A stretch of 64,000 bases of DNA from Tritonibacter aquimaris (GCF_009617595.1 NZ_WIXK01000004.1:1-64000), one strand, 5' to 3'. Positions 37,457 through 46,714 are shown, numbered from the stretch's first letter. The notes: generated from the letters alone by a model not told the origin. Numbers and translations: made by a program.

Positions 37457-38578
37457 ATGAGCTATGCCACCCCAGGCCCCGTTGAGGCCCAGTTGAAAGA
37501 TGCAATCAGCCCGATCGAAGAGATCATCGCCGCCGCCAAAAACGGCGAGATGTATATCCTTGTGGATCACGAAGACCGTGAAAACGAGGGCGATCTGGTG
37601 ATTGCTGCGGAATTTGCCGATGCAGAGGCGGTGAATTTCATGGCAACCCATGGTCGTGGGCTGATCTGTCTGCCGATGACCTCGGATCGGGTGGATGATC
37701 TTGAGCTGCCGATGATGGCAACCAACAACTCCTCCCGTCATGAAACCGCATTCACCGTTTCGATCGAAGCACGTGAAGGGGTTTCAACCGGGATCTCTGC
37801 TGCGGATCGTGCATTGACCATTGCCACCGCGATCAACCCAGACAACACCATGGCCGAGATTGCCACGCCGGGCCATGTGTTCCCGCTGCGCGCCAAACGT
37901 GGTGGTGTTCTGGTGCGCGCAGGCCATACCGAGGCCGCTGTTGATATCTCTCGTCTGGCGGGTTTGAACCCGGCGGGGGTGATCTGTGAGATCATGAAAG
38001 AAGACGGCACCATGGCGCGTCTGCCGGATCTGGTGGAATTTGCCAAAGAGCACAATATGAAGATCGGCACCATTTCCGATCTGATTGCCTACCGGTCGCG
38101 CAATGACAATCTGGTGGTGGAAACCAGCTCCTCAACCGTCACATCTGAATTTGGCGGTGAGTGGGAGATGCGCCTGTTCACGGATCAGACTCACGGGATT
38201 GAACATGTAGTGCTGATCAAGGGCGACATCACCACGGCTGAGCCGGTTCTGGTGCGCACCCACGCGCTGCATGAAGCCTCTGATCTGTTGGGGCTGGGGC
38301 CAAAACCTGCGGGTGAGCTGCAAACCGCGATGCAGAAGATCGCTGACGAAGGTCGCGGCGTTGTCTGCCTGTTCCGCGCGCCCAATAATGCGCTTTATGC
38401 CGCTGACGAAGATGGGCCACGCATCATCAAAGAAACCGGGCTTGGCGCGCAGATCCTGTCAAAGCTGGGGGTGTCGGAACTGTTGCTCTTGTCGGATTCG
38501 CCGCAAACCACCTATCTTGGCCTTGATGCCTTTGATCTGACCATCGTGGGCACCCGCCCGATCCTGAAAGACGCGTGA
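37457..38578 (+). CDS. ribBA: 3,4-dihydroxy-2-butanone 4-phosphate synthase with degenerate GTP cyclohydrolase II domain
   Basis: The protein has 373 residues. The N-terminal RibB domain (1-205) is intact, with [19 protein letters not shown], the conserved [11 protein letters not shown] and [14 protein letters not shown]; it makes the four-carbon precursor of lumazine. The C-terminal half has the RibA fold ([32 protein letters not shown]) but lacks the three zinc cysteines and the catalytic Arg loop. The place of CLTGD...CDCG is taken by [20 protein letters not shown]. So this half is unlikely to be a cyclohydrolase. Start [10 protein letters not shown]; an ATG at 37340 is less likely. RibH follows 13 bp later. 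Confidence 0.93.
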   Translation: MSYATPGPVEAQLKDAISPIEEIIAAAKNGEMYILVDHEDRENEGDLVIAAEFADAEAVNFMATHGRGLICLPMTSDRVDDLELPMMATNNSSRHETAFTVSIEAREGVSTGISAADRALTIATAINPDNTMAEIATPGHVFPLRAKRGGVLVRAGHTEAAVDISRLAGLNPAGVICEIMKEDGTMARLPDLVEFAKEHNMKIGTISDLIAYRSRNDNLVVETSSSTVTSEFGGEWEMRLFTDQTHGIEHVVLIKGDITTAEPVLVRTHALHEASDLLGLGPKPAGELQTAMQKIADEGRGVVCLFRAPNNALYAADEDGPRIIKETGLGAQILSKLGVSELLLLSDSPQTTYLGLDAFDLTIVGTRPILKDA

Positions 38579-38591
38579 GGAGAGACACATC

Positions 38592-39143
38592 ATGGCTGGA
38601 CATGAACAACATTACATTATGCCGCGCGCGGAATTTGATAAGCCGGTGAAGCTCGCCATTGTGATGTCACCTTATTATAAAGACATCGCTGACAATATGC
38701 TCGCCGGTGCTGCGGCTGAGATCGAAGCCGCGAGCGGCACCTATGAGGTGATCGAAGTGCCCGGTGCGCTGGAAATCCCCACCGCGATTGCGATCACTGA
38801 TGCCCGGTCGAACTTTGATGGCTTTGTGGCGCTGGGCTGTGTCATTCGCGGCGAAACCACCCATTATGACACCGTGTGCAATGACAGCTCTCGCGCGATC
38901 CAGCTTCTGGGGCTGCAGGGGCTTTGCATTGGCAATGGCATCCTGACGGTGGAAAATCGCAAGCAAGCCGAAGTGCGCGCAGACCCTAAGGATCAGAATA
39001 AAGGTGGTGGTGCGGCCGCTGCGGCCTTGCATCTGATTGCACTCACGCGTAAGTGGGGCGCCCAGACCAAGGGCGTTGGTTTCAAAGCGCCCTCCGAGGC
39101 CATTAAACTGGCCAGCGCAGAAAATGGATCCACAACCGCATGA
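38592..39143 (+). CDS. ribH: 6,7-dimethyl-8-ribityllumazine synthase
   Basis: RibH (183 aa) condenses the RibB product with the pyrimidine to lumazine. It shows the substrate motifs VPGALEIPTAI and GCVIRGETTHYDTVCNDSSRAI, including the conserved His of the THYD segment. The N-terminus is a little extended (MAGHEQHYIMPRAE). Its stop overlaps the nusB start by 4 bp. The ribosome site is GAGGAGAGA. Confidence 0.96.
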   Translation: MAGHEQHYIMPRAEFDKPVKLAIVMSPYYKDIADNMLAGAAAEIEAASGTYEVIEVPGALEIPTAIAITDARSNFDGFVALGCVIRGETTHYDTVCNDSSRAIQLLGLQGLCIGNGILTVENRKQAEVRADPKDQNKGGGAAAAALHLIALTRKWGAQTKGVGFKAPSEAIKLASAENGSTTA

Positions 39144-39649
39144 CCGATCAGAACTCTACGGGTAACACCGAACAGGCCGCGTCCAAACCGACGGCTGCCG
39201 ACAAACGTCAGATGCGCTCTGCTGCACGGCTTTATGCGGTGCAGGCGCTGTTTCAAATGGAACAGGGCGATCAGAGCTTTGATAAGGTGATCGTGGAGTT
39301 CGAAGACCACCGCTTTGGCGCCATTCTGGATGGCGATGAGCTGGCCGAAGGCGATGGCAAACTGTTTCGTGCGCTGGTGAAAGATGCGGTGAACCATCAG
39401 GCCAAGGTCGACCAGATGACCGATCGCGCCTTGGTGGCCAAATGGCCAATTGACCGGATCGATCCAACGTTGCGGGCGCTGTTTCGTGCCGCTGGCGCAG
39501 AACTGGTTGAGGCCAAGACCCCGCCCAAAGTTGTGATTGTTGAATTTGTCGACATTGCGCGCGCCTTCTTTCCCGAAGGCAAAGAGCCCAAATTCGTCAA
39601 TGCTGTGCTGGATCACATGGCGCGTGAAGCGCGTCCTGAATCTTTCTGA
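39140..39649 (+). CDS. nusB: Transcription antitermination factor NusB
   Basis: NusB (169 aa) binds boxA RNA with ribosomal protein S10 for rRNA antitermination. The fold signature includes RSAARLYAVQALFQMEQGD (residues about 26-44), WPIDRIDPTLRALFRAAGAEL and PPKVVIVEFVDIARAFF. An unstructured N-terminal tail of about 20 residues precedes it. It overlaps ribH by ATGA and is followed by a strong terminator, ending the riboflavin row. Confidence 0.96.
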   Translation: MTDQNSTGNTEQAASKPTAADKRQMRSAARLYAVQALFQMEQGDQSFDKVIVEFEDHRFGAILDGDELAEGDGKLFRALVKDAVNHQAKVDQMTDRALVAKWPIDRIDPTLRALFRAAGAELVEAKTPPKVVIVEFVDIARAFFPEGKEPKFVNAVLDHMAREARPESF

Positions 39650-39674
39650 TCCAGTTCACATAACCCGAATTTTA

Positions 39675-39703
39675 GGCGCAGCTTGTTGGCTGCGCCTTTT
39701 TTG
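39675..39703 (+). terminator. Terminator after nusB
   Basis: GGCGCAGC-TTGTTG-GCTGCGCC stem-loop followed by six T, about 25 bp after the nusB stop; it may also serve the convergent gene at 39715. Confidence 0.9.
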
Positions 39704-39714
39704 TGATTCCAAGG

Positions 39715-40065
39715 TCACTTGCAAAGGCGCTTGATCTCATTGTGCATGGTGCGGAATTGGCGTTTGATCTTGCGTTGCTCGGGCAGGGCGTTAATTGCAT
39801 CGGAATTATTGGTGCCATTGTACCAGGAATCAAACAGCAAGGTTGAAACCGCTGGATCCAGAACTTCAGCGGCCATTTCATAGCGGCATTCGCACTGGCT
39901 TTGATCCAGCCCTGACGTGCGCCCATCCCCAATCATCTTGGCGCACACAGCAGCTCCATCTGGGCTTGTTACCGCCTCTGCCTGCGTCTCTGTCTGTGCA
40001 AATGTTGGTGCCGCAAGCAGTGCCAGTGCTGCGCTCATCAGCAGAGAGGGGAAAGAACGTGTCAT
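39715..40065 (-). CDS. Small secreted cysteine-containing protein
   Basis: A signal peptide (MTRSFPSLLMSAALALLAAP, cut near TFA-QT) precedes about 93 mature residues with four cysteines (AAVCAKMIG, SQCECRYEM, KRLCK), likely two disulfides in the periplasm. GGAG upstream supports the start at 40065. The family is not recognised. Confidence 0.75.
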   Translation of the reverse strand: MTRSFPSLLMSAALALLAAPTFAQTETQAEAVTSPDGAAVCAKMIGDGRTSGLDQSQCECRYEMAAEVLDPAVSTLLFDSWYNGTNNSDAINALPEQRKIKRQFRTMHNEIKRLCK

Positions 40066-40513
40066 GATAACTCCGGCCGTTTTGGGAATAATTGGGGTAT
40101 TTCGGCTGCATGAATAGCTACTCAGCCACCGCCCGACTGACAAGCCCGGAACGTCGGCTGCATCAATTGCGCGCAGGGGTGCCGTTTGTGGGGCTGTGAT
40201 CACAAAACGGACATTCCGGCGCGCCGCTTTGGATCCATTGGCGCAGAAGGGGCCGTTTTTCACGCGAAAACAGCTGTTTTATAAAGCTACTTCGCGAGAT
40301 TGTGCTGACAGGCAGCGGTTGATTGTGCTAAGCGGATGCTATCCCCACTTGTAATGGTCAGTTGGCCATCTGGATGGTGCGCGTTGGTATTGCGCTAACA
40401 GCATCAACCTATGAGTGGCCTGCACCTACCGCATGACACCGATTGTAGCATTACTGACGCGACGCTGGGATCCCGGAAGGCAACACATCAACTTTGTTAT
40501 AGGAGCTGAGCAG
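40066..40513. other. 448-bp spacer between divergent genes
   Basis: No gene, RNA or clear repeat is recognised here. It must contain promoters for the leftward secreted protein and the rightward dihydroorotate dehydrogenase, but no consensus pair stands out. Confidence 0.4.
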
Positions 40514-41731
40514 ATGCTGAGCTTTGTTGTCGGTGTCCGTAACCGAATTCTGCGCCTGGCTTATGTGGGCGTCATCAAACATGTGATCTTCCTCTGGGAA
40601 CCAGAAGACGCGCACTCCAAATTAAAAGCCGTGGGTAAATTCCTCGGCTCCAGCGGGCTGACCCGTGCGCTGACGTCCGTGCTGTTCAACTATCAGCACA
40701 GCAGCCTGAACACGACAGTGGACGGCGTTGATTATCCAAACCCGCTTGGCCTGTCCGCGGGTTTTGACAAAGACGGGGAGCTGACGTCGATCTATCCTGA
40801 ACTTGGCTTTGGTCTGGCGGAACTGGGCTCATTTACCGGTGACATCACCGCCGGCAATCCGGGTCGTCGTCTGTTTCGGATGAAAAAATCCAAATCCATC
40901 CTGGTTTGGTATGGTCTCAACAACATGGGTGCTGAGAAAATCGCTGCCCGTCTGAAATACACCAAATTCCGTATCCCGATCGGCATTTCCGCGGCGAAAT
41001 CTAACATCACCGAGGATTTCAGCCTGCAGGATTCGATTGATGACTACATGAAGACCTACACCACGTTTGCGGATATTGGTCACTACACCACCATCAATAT
41101 CTCTTGCCCGAACACACGTGATGGTGAGCCGTTTACTGATCAAAAGAACCTGCAGGCGCTGTTTGATGCGGTGCGCGAAAACTATGTGCCCAATAAACCG
41201 GTCTACGTGAAACTGGCAGCAGATCTGTCGCGCGAAGAGGTCGAAGCAACCCTGGATGTGGTTATGGCCAACCGTGATGTGATCAACGGTGTTGTTCTAA
41301 CCAACCTGGCGAAACCATCCGGCGAAGGCAAACATGAGATCAAGGGTGATTTGGCCTACCACAAAGGTGCGATGTCCGGTCTGCCGGTGCAGCGTATTGC
41401 CACCACCATGATCCGCGACGTCTATCGCTATACCAACGGTGAAATCACCATAATCGGTGTGGGTGGTATCTTCACTGCCAAGGACGCCTATGAAAAGATC
41501 TGCTCTGGTGCAAACATCCTGCATATGATCACCGGCATGATCTTTGATGGTCCGCAAACCATGGGGGAGATCAACCGTGGTCTGGTCAAGCTGATGAAAA
41601 AAGATGGCTTCAACTCCATCGAAGAAGCGGTTGGGTCGCGCAACCCGCTGCCCATTGAGCCAATGTATAAGGCGAAGCAGAAAGAGAACGGCAAAACCGT
41701 ATCCCTTCCTGCAAAAACGGCGGCTGAATAA
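40514..41731 (+). CDS. pyrD: Dihydroorotate dehydrogenase-like protein (class 2 fold, catalytic Cys)
   Basis: This 405-residue FMN protein resembles quinone-linked class 2 enzymes: an N-terminal helical, partly hydrophobic region (1-50), PLGLSAGFDKDGELT, NPGRRLFR, GLNNMGAE, VYVKLAADLS, and IIGVGGIFTAKDAYEKICSG. In the active-site motif NISCPNT (195-201) Cys198 stands where Escherichia coli PyrD has its catalytic Ser175; class 1 enzymes use Cys. It may therefore be a divergent paralogue rather than the housekeeping PyrD. AGGAG precedes the chosen start; an ATG at 40415 is less likely. It is a single gene. Confidence 0.85.
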   Translation: MLSFVVGVRNRILRLAYVGVIKHVIFLWEPEDAHSKLKAVGKFLGSSGLTRALTSVLFNYQHSSLNTTVDGVDYPNPLGLSAGFDKDGELTSIYPELGFGLAELGSFTGDITAGNPGRRLFRMKKSKSILVWYGLNNMGAEKIAARLKYTKFRIPIGISAAKSNITEDFSLQDSIDDYMKTYTTFADIGHYTTINISCPNTRDGEPFTDQKNLQALFDAVRENYVPNKPVYVKLAADLSREEVEATLDVVMANRDVINGVVLTNLAKPSGEGKHEIKGDLAYHKGAMSGLPVQRIATTMIRDVYRYTNGEITIIGVGGIFTAKDAYEKICSGANILHMITGMIFDGPQTMGEINRGLVKLMKKDGFNSIEEAVGSRNPLPIEPMYKAKQKENGKTVSLPAKTAAE

Positions 41732-41982
41732 TCACAAATGCCCGGATCCTGCGAGTGCGCAGGGTCCGGTGCTCCTTGGTTTGGGTAAACCTTCAAAGGG
41801 CGATAGATTCTCGATGCAAAAGGCTCAGGATTCCGCCGATTGCCTGTTAAGAAAAAATGAAATTGTTTCCGTATTTTAAGTTTAAAAATCCTGTCTCACG
41901 CGGAATTTTTGAAAAAACCTCATCCTGGCTCTGGACGCCAGATTTACGCATGCTAGGCTTCCATTATGTCAAGGAGGACACA

Positions 41983-42126
41983 ATGTTCGAGCAGCTGAAA
42001 CGTGAAATCGAAATTGCAGTTTTTGACCTGTTTGCCGCCCTAGGGTTGGTCAAACGTCAGCCTGTGCGTGCCCGTCGTGAAGCCGTGGCCAAGACCCGTC
42101 CGATCGATCGTCAGCTGCGTCGCTGA
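41983..42126 (+). CDS. Small protein (47 aa) of unknown function
   Basis: ATG at 41983 follows an excellent ribosome site (AAGGAGGA, 5 bases spacing). The peptide starts MFEQLKREIEIAVFDLFAAL, an amphipathic helix, and ends in a basic tail (RARREAVAKTRPIDRQLRR). A terminator lies 22 bp downstream. The same frame is open further upstream (ATG at 41857) but without a ribosome site. Not recognised. Confidence 0.65.
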   Translation: MFEQLKREIEIAVFDLFAALGLVKRQPVRARREAVAKTRPIDRQLRR

Positions 42127-42147
42127 TCTCTTTTGCATAAGATGCGC

Positions 42148-42171
42148 AAGGCCCCGGTAGGGGCCTTTGTT
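42148..42171 (+). terminator. Terminator after the 47-aa gene
   Basis: AAGGCCCC-GGTA-GGGGCCTT hairpin followed by a short TTGTTATT tail. Confidence 0.75.
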
Positions 42172-42257
42172 ATTAGTGGCCCCGGTTTGGGGTCTTTTCT
42201 GTTTGCGCCCCCGGTAGTTTAAGCCTTGCCCTATGGTGCAACACTGACCTGAGCGGA

Positions 42258-43082
42258 CTACCCGCAGATCTTCAGCCAGATCGCAGTTGCATCATCACTG
42301 ACCTTAAAGCGGGGGAAATTTCTGCATTCTGCATCTTTGCGCTCTATTTCGCGCAGCTCTTGCGCCAGCCCCGTCAGCCCCCGCGTCTTGATCTCAGCCC
42401 AAAGCGAGCTGGCATCATAGCGGTTATAGTCGCTCACAAGGGCGCAAAACCCGTCGCTCATAATCAGAAGCTCATCCCCGATCTGAACGTCAAACGTGGC
42501 ATAGCGGGTGGTTTTTGCTGCAGCTTCGGGGTCTGGGCTTAGGGCCTCATGATCTATTTGCATACGCTGCGCACGCCGATCCTGCAAAATATTTCCCGTT
42601 AGGGCAACAGCAGCGCCATCACCAATGCCAAGCGCGGCGGCATCTTCTTTTTCCCGTGATGTATCCGGGGTGCCGGTGCACCAGCGCATATCGCCCGTGC
42701 GACACAGCAAAACAGGGCAATCCGCAGCCCAGGCAACTTCGAGCTGCTGCGCGCCAAGTTCCGCCACCGCAAAAGCGGCCTTTGGCAGCTCCCAGCGGGC
42801 GCTGACGTCACGTGTGCGTTCCGCCTCAAAACGCTGCGAAACATAGGCAAACATGTCACTGCAGGCCCGGCGTACATCTGTTGCCTGAGACATCGCAAAC
42901 CCAAGACTGGCTGTAGAAGATAGCCAAGATGCGCCGCCTTGATTGCCCAAAAGTCCGGGTTCTCCCAGATCAGTGGCCCCATCCACCACCCAGGCGCGGC
43001 GCGGCGTTGCGCCCAAGCGGTCATCATTGGGGCGACTGACCTGGCCATTCAGGCTGATGGACTGCAGGATTTCGAAATACAT
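42258..43082 (-). CDS. PP2C-like protein phosphatase
   Basis: This 274-residue protein keeps PPM/PP2C metal motifs: DRLGATPRRAWVVDGATDLG (residues 15-34, with the paired Asp), LLIMSDGFCALVSDY and a C-terminal DDATAIWL. The central part is shorter than in stress-response phosphatases. No regulator domain is fused. The start MYFEILQSIS has AAGGAAG upstream; the long open frame upstream is not coding. Its substrate is unknown. Confidence 0.85.
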   Translation of the reverse strand: MYFEILQSISLNGQVSRPNDDRLGATPRRAWVVDGATDLGEPGLLGNQGGASWLSSTASLGFAMSQATDVRRACSDMFAYVSQRFEAERTRDVSARWELPKAAFAVAELGAQQLEVAWAADCPVLLCRTGDMRWCTGTPDTSREKEDAAALGIGDGAAVALTGNILQDRRAQRMQIDHEALSPDPEAAAKTTRYATFDVQIGDELLIMSDGFCALVSDYNRYDASSLWAEIKTRGLTGLAQELREIERKDAECRNFPRFKVSDDATAIWLKICG

Positions 43083-43423
43083 GGATGCTTCCTTGATCAA
43101 ACGCCCCCATGAAGCGGATCTATGTAACAGGGGAAAGACATCATGCGCCGTATGGCCGGGGCAGGGCCATATTTGGCAAAAGCGGCGGGACCACCAGACA
43201 ACCGTGCTGCTTTGATTCCCGAGGACCTGTATATACAGGTGGGCGCCAGGTAAACGGGCCAGGACCCGAACAGAGCCAGCTCCCTCGGATTTGCTTAAGG
43301 CCACCGGAATGCTGCGTTTCACGAGAAGGGCAGAACCCGCCTGTGCGCTATCTAAGGCGTCACACCCTAAGAGACAAGGGCTGTCGCGCCATATCACATT
43401 GGCGAGACAGCCCCCTATTTCCG

Positions 43424-45211
43424 TCAGCCGGTTTTCTTTTTGGTCTCTGCCTCATTTGGTGCAGGCAGGGCCCAGTCATTTGGTGCGTCTTTCATACCGT
43501 CCAGCATGGGATCGGTGTCTTGCGGGTTGTCAGCCAGAACCACCCGGTTTCGACCCAGAGATTTGGCCTGATACAGCGCCTCATCTGCTGCACGCAGCAA
43601 GAATTGCGGCAAGGTGCCATTGGCGGGGTAAGTCGCAACACCGATAGAGATCGTGATCTTGGGCAAAGTCTTTTCGCCGTAGCGCACCTTGATGTTTTCC
43701 ACCTTGCGGCGCAGGGCTTCGGCGCGGTCCATCCCGGTTTGCACGTCGCAATCGGGCAGGATCACCGTGAATTCCTCGCCGCCTGGACGGCAGGCCACAT
43801 CATCACCATCACAATCCTGCTCCATCGCGGAGCCTACGGCGCGCAGCACCATATCACCGGCGTCATGGCCATGGGTGTCGTTGAACTTTTTGAAGTGATC
43901 CACGTCAATTGCCACCACCGCAAACGAAGCACCGCTGCGTTCGCTGTCGTTGATCAATTTGCGCAGGCTTTCGGTCATATGGCGGCGGTTGAACAGGCCG
44001 GTCAGCGGGTCACGCACCGACTGGTCATGCAATTCATCGCGCATACGCACATTGGCAATGGCCATGGAAATCTGTTCTGCGCACATCTGCGCAAGACCAC
44101 GATCGGCAAAAAACGTTTCCGCGCAGGTGGTTTTGGAGTGCAGGTGCAGCAGGCCAACGGTCTCCCCATGGGCCAAAAGCGGGAAGCAGAAATAGGGGTT
44201 GTTGTTGTCGGGGTCGACATGACCACATTTGAAATTGATCTCATTGGCACCGTATTCATAGGTGCGCCCGCGCCGCAGCCCCCAGCATTCTTCGGGGTGA
44301 ATGTGATCTTTGTGGGTGCCGCCATTCCAGCTGGCCCAGCCATCCAGCACATCCCGTGAATTGGAATAGACATACACGCTGCCCTCGGCGCGGGGCAGGA
44401 TATGGGTCAAGAAGCGGCCAACCATATCAAAGAGCTCTTCCAGAGAGCGGCTGGATTGCAGCCATTCATTCAGCTCGCCAAGCAGCTTTACATCACGGGC
44501 CAGCCGCAACTGTTCGCTCAGCAGGGTTTTTTCGGTGTCCGCCTTTTGCATCATCGCAAGATACTGATGACGGTTCGTGCGATAGAGAATGGTTGCAACC
44601 ACCCCAACGGTGAGCAGGGCAATCGCTGTCAACGCGGCGAGCAGTATGCGTACCCGCATTAGAAAGCTCGTGCGTAAATCGGTGATATCGGTGAAAAATT
44701 CGATCGCACCAATCACCCGGCCATCGGAAATAACCGGTTCAAATACTTCGGCGATTTCATGGGTTGAGACATCCTGACGTAGGGCATGCAGCGCCAGCCC
44801 ATCAACTTCAGAGGCTGGTTTTTGCTCGCGATTGTAGGCTACTTCGCCTGCAGCAATTTCTTCGGCGGGGTAATGGCTAGGGGCAGGATTGCCAATTTCT
44901 TCCGGACGAGTTGACCAGATAATCGTGCCATCCGCGTCATAGAGGTTGAAACGATAGATATTGGAGGCCTCGGGCAGCAGGCTGAGGTATTTGATATCTT
45001 CTTCGTTCAGAGTTTGATCGAGGAACGTGCCGTCGGGATCGTGCAGATGCAGCATGACCCGACGATGCCACAGCTCAGATTGCTTGCGTGTGTCCGTCTC
45101 CATCAACCGCTCAACAATGGGCACTGAGACCCGAAACACAGTGAGAGATGCCGTGGCTGAAACAGCCAAAAATAGTACTGCAAACAGGAAGATCTTGAGG
45201 AGCTTGTGCAT
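43424..45211 (-). CDS. Membrane sensor diguanylate cyclase (GAF-GGDEF)
   Basis: The protein has 595 residues. A first membrane helix (2-24) and a second (about 190-212) bracket a periplasmic sensor domain. A coiled coil (QKADTEKTLLSEQLRLARDV) leads to a GAF domain (about 240-385) with ECWGLRRGR and KCGHVDP. The C-terminal GGDEF domain (about 405-560) has DPLTGLFNRRH and the active motif GGEEF. The inhibitory RxxD site is absent: the aligned residues are DGDD. It should make cyclic di-GMP. Start 45211 (MHKLLKIF) is preferred to a GTG at 45247. Confidence 0.92.
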   Translation of the reverse strand: MHKLLKIFLFAVLFLAVSATASLTVFRVSVPIVERLMETDTRKQSELWHRRVMLHLHDPDGTFLDQTLNEEDIKYLSLLPEASNIYRFNLYDADGTIIWSTRPEEIGNPAPSHYPAEEIAAGEVAYNREQKPASEVDGLALHALRQDVSTHEIAEVFEPVISDGRVIGAIEFFTDITDLRTSFLMRVRILLAALTAIALLTVGVVATILYRTNRHQYLAMMQKADTEKTLLSEQLRLARDVKLLGELNEWLQSSRSLEELFDMVGRFLTHILPRAEGSVYVYSNSRDVLDGWASWNGGTHKDHIHPEECWGLRRGRTYEYGANEINFKCGHVDPDNNNPYFCFPLLAHGETVGLLHLHSKTTCAETFFADRGLAQMCAEQISMAIANVRMRDELHDQSVRDPLTGLFNRRHMTESLRKLINDSERSGASFAVVAIDVDHFKKFNDTHGHDAGDMVLRAVGSAMEQDCDGDDVACRPGGEEFTVILPDCDVQTGMDRAEALRRKVENIKVRYGEKTLPKITISIGVATYPANGTLPQFLLRAADEALYQAKSLGRNRVVLADNPQDTDPMLDGMKDAPNDWALPAPNEAETKKKTG

Positions 45212-45449
45212 GGCGAGGCCATCCTTCGGAAAAGTATTCGCCGTCACAGTCGCAGAAAAGGTTAAGAAGTCGGTAAAGATATGGATGCCAAGGCCCTGTT
45301 ATCTTTGTACAATCCTATAGGATACAATTGTTTGTACCGGGCGACGCTACATGCGAAGCGCTCAGATTGGAGGCGCAACTACAGTTGTGACACAGGGAGT
45401 GAAGGGTAAACATCTTGCCTTTTGTTCTCTTATTGTTCACGCTGGCTGC

Positions 45450-45923
45450 ATGGAAGATTTTGGAGATCACTCTGTTGACGCACTGCAGTCGGGTCAGAGA
45501 TTGGCGCGCGGTGTTGCGCGCCACATGCGATCACATGGGTTTGCGCCGTTGCTGGAATTCGTGCCCACCCGTGGTTTGCGCGTGGATGTCATGGCGCTGG
45601 GCCCCAAGGGCGAAATCTGGGTGATCGAATGCAAATCCAGCCGTGCGGATTTCACATCAGATCAGAAATGGCAGGGCTATCTGGATTGGTGTGACCGATA
45701 TTTCTGGGCCGTGGATGAGCAGTTTCCAACCGATCTTTTGCCAGCTGAGAGCGGGCTGATCATTGCAGATGATTACGATGGGGAAATCATTCGCATGGCA
45801 CCAGAACAGAAACTGCCACCCGCGCGCCGCAAAAAGCTTGTGCAGAAATTTGCTATGGATGCCGCCAGTCGGCTGCACCGATTACACGATCCACGACCGG
45901 GGCAGGGGGGCACATTGCTGTGA
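45450..45923 (+). CDS. mmcB: MmcB-family DNA repair protein
   Basis: This 157-residue protein matches the alphaproteobacterial MmcB family (DUF2161-like), LexA-linked in Caulobacter. It shows a PD-(D/E)xK nuclease core, TRGLRVDVMALGPKGEIWVIECKSS given in parts: Asp in LRVDVMAL and ECK in VIECKSS, followed by SDQKWQGYLDWCDRYFW. The start at MEDFGDHSVD gives the usual length. A longer ORF from 45351 begins with non-coding-like sequence. No clear LexA box was identified. Confidence 0.85.
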   Translation: MEDFGDHSVDALQSGQRLARGVARHMRSHGFAPLLEFVPTRGLRVDVMALGPKGEIWVIECKSSRADFTSDQKWQGYLDWCDRYFWAVDEQFPTDLLPAESGLIIADDYDGEIIRMAPEQKLPPARRKKLVQKFAMDAASRLHRLHDPRPGQGGTLL

Positions 45924-46089
45924 TCCTGTGGTGCGGCATTTCCGAGCCTGTCACATCGTTTTGTACAGACCCGTTTGGGAGATTGCTCTCGCCTGAGGCC
46001 GTAGCCTGGGCGAAAGCTCTGCGTGTCGATGGCGATGCAGTTCCGGCCGATCTTGGCCGAGAGAGGAATAGCACCCGCTGCGACGTCTC

Positions 46090-46278
46090 TTAAGAAGAGG
46101 TCGCGCGTGCAGCCTGCGCTGCGGCGAGGATCTCTTCCGCAATCTCTTCCGCCTCTTCGGGATCAAAATCCATTGGTATCTCGATCCCGGGGGCTTCGAT
46201 AAACAGGCGGATCATGCCTTGGTCTGTGGGGCCGATCTGCAGATTGGCTTCGATATCGCGTTCGGTATTGATGCTCAT
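46090..46278 (-). CDS. Small acidic protein (DUF6324-like)
   Basis: A 62-residue acidic protein starting MSINTERDIEANLQIGPTDQ and ending in a helical EEAEEIAEEIL segment. GGAGG five bases upstream of ATG 46278 fixes the start. It resembles small DUF6324 proteins of Rhodobacterales by size and the QGMIRLFIEAPG.E.PMDFDPEEA pattern. Function unknown. Confidence 0.7.
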   Translation of the reverse strand: MSINTERDIEANLQIGPTDQGMIRLFIEAPGIEIPMDFDPEEAEEIAEEILAAAQAARATSS

Positions 46279-46491
46279 AACGGCCTCCAAGACGGTGTGA
46301 GATGGTCTGATCAGCTAGCCTGTAAATACATGATTTGCAAGGCCAGCCCCGTGCGGCAGCGGGGCAGAGCTGTGCAGCGTATCAAAATTTGCAGTTCAGG
46401 ACAGGAAATTGATTTTTTTCACATTTCTGCAAAAAACTTTCTTTCCCCCCTCTTGCGCTCCTCTGAAACGTGCTATAAATCGCCCCGCAGT

Positions 46492-46568
46492 GCCGCCTTA
46501 GCTCAGTTGGTTAGAGCGCCTGATTGTGGATCAGGAGGTCCCCCGTTCGAGCCGGGGAGGTGGTACCA
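46492..46568 (+). tRNA. tRNA-His (anticodon GTG)
   Basis: Acceptor GCCGCCT/AGGTGGT, D-arm, anticodon stem CCTGA/TCAGG with loop TTGTGGA (anticodon GTG) and T-arm CCCCC/GGGG around TTCGAG are all present. CCA is encoded (46566-46568). Discriminator base 73 is A and no G is encoded at -1 (it is T). Confidence 0.96.
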
Positions 46569-46714
46569 CCCTACATTACATTTCCGGCTTAGACATTTGC
46601 GCAAAGCAAGTTAATCGTTTTGATTATCAGATACTTGTGAGGTGATCACTGCCCCCAAAAAAACGGCTGCCATTGCTGGCAACCGCTGCGGATAAGCTCG
46701 CCACATGAAAGCGA

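Noticed and set aside
43109-44359. 416-codon rightward frame opposite the diguanylate cyclase
   Set aside because: The leftward frame carries GAF and GGEEF motifs; the rightward one is low-complexity shadow sequence.
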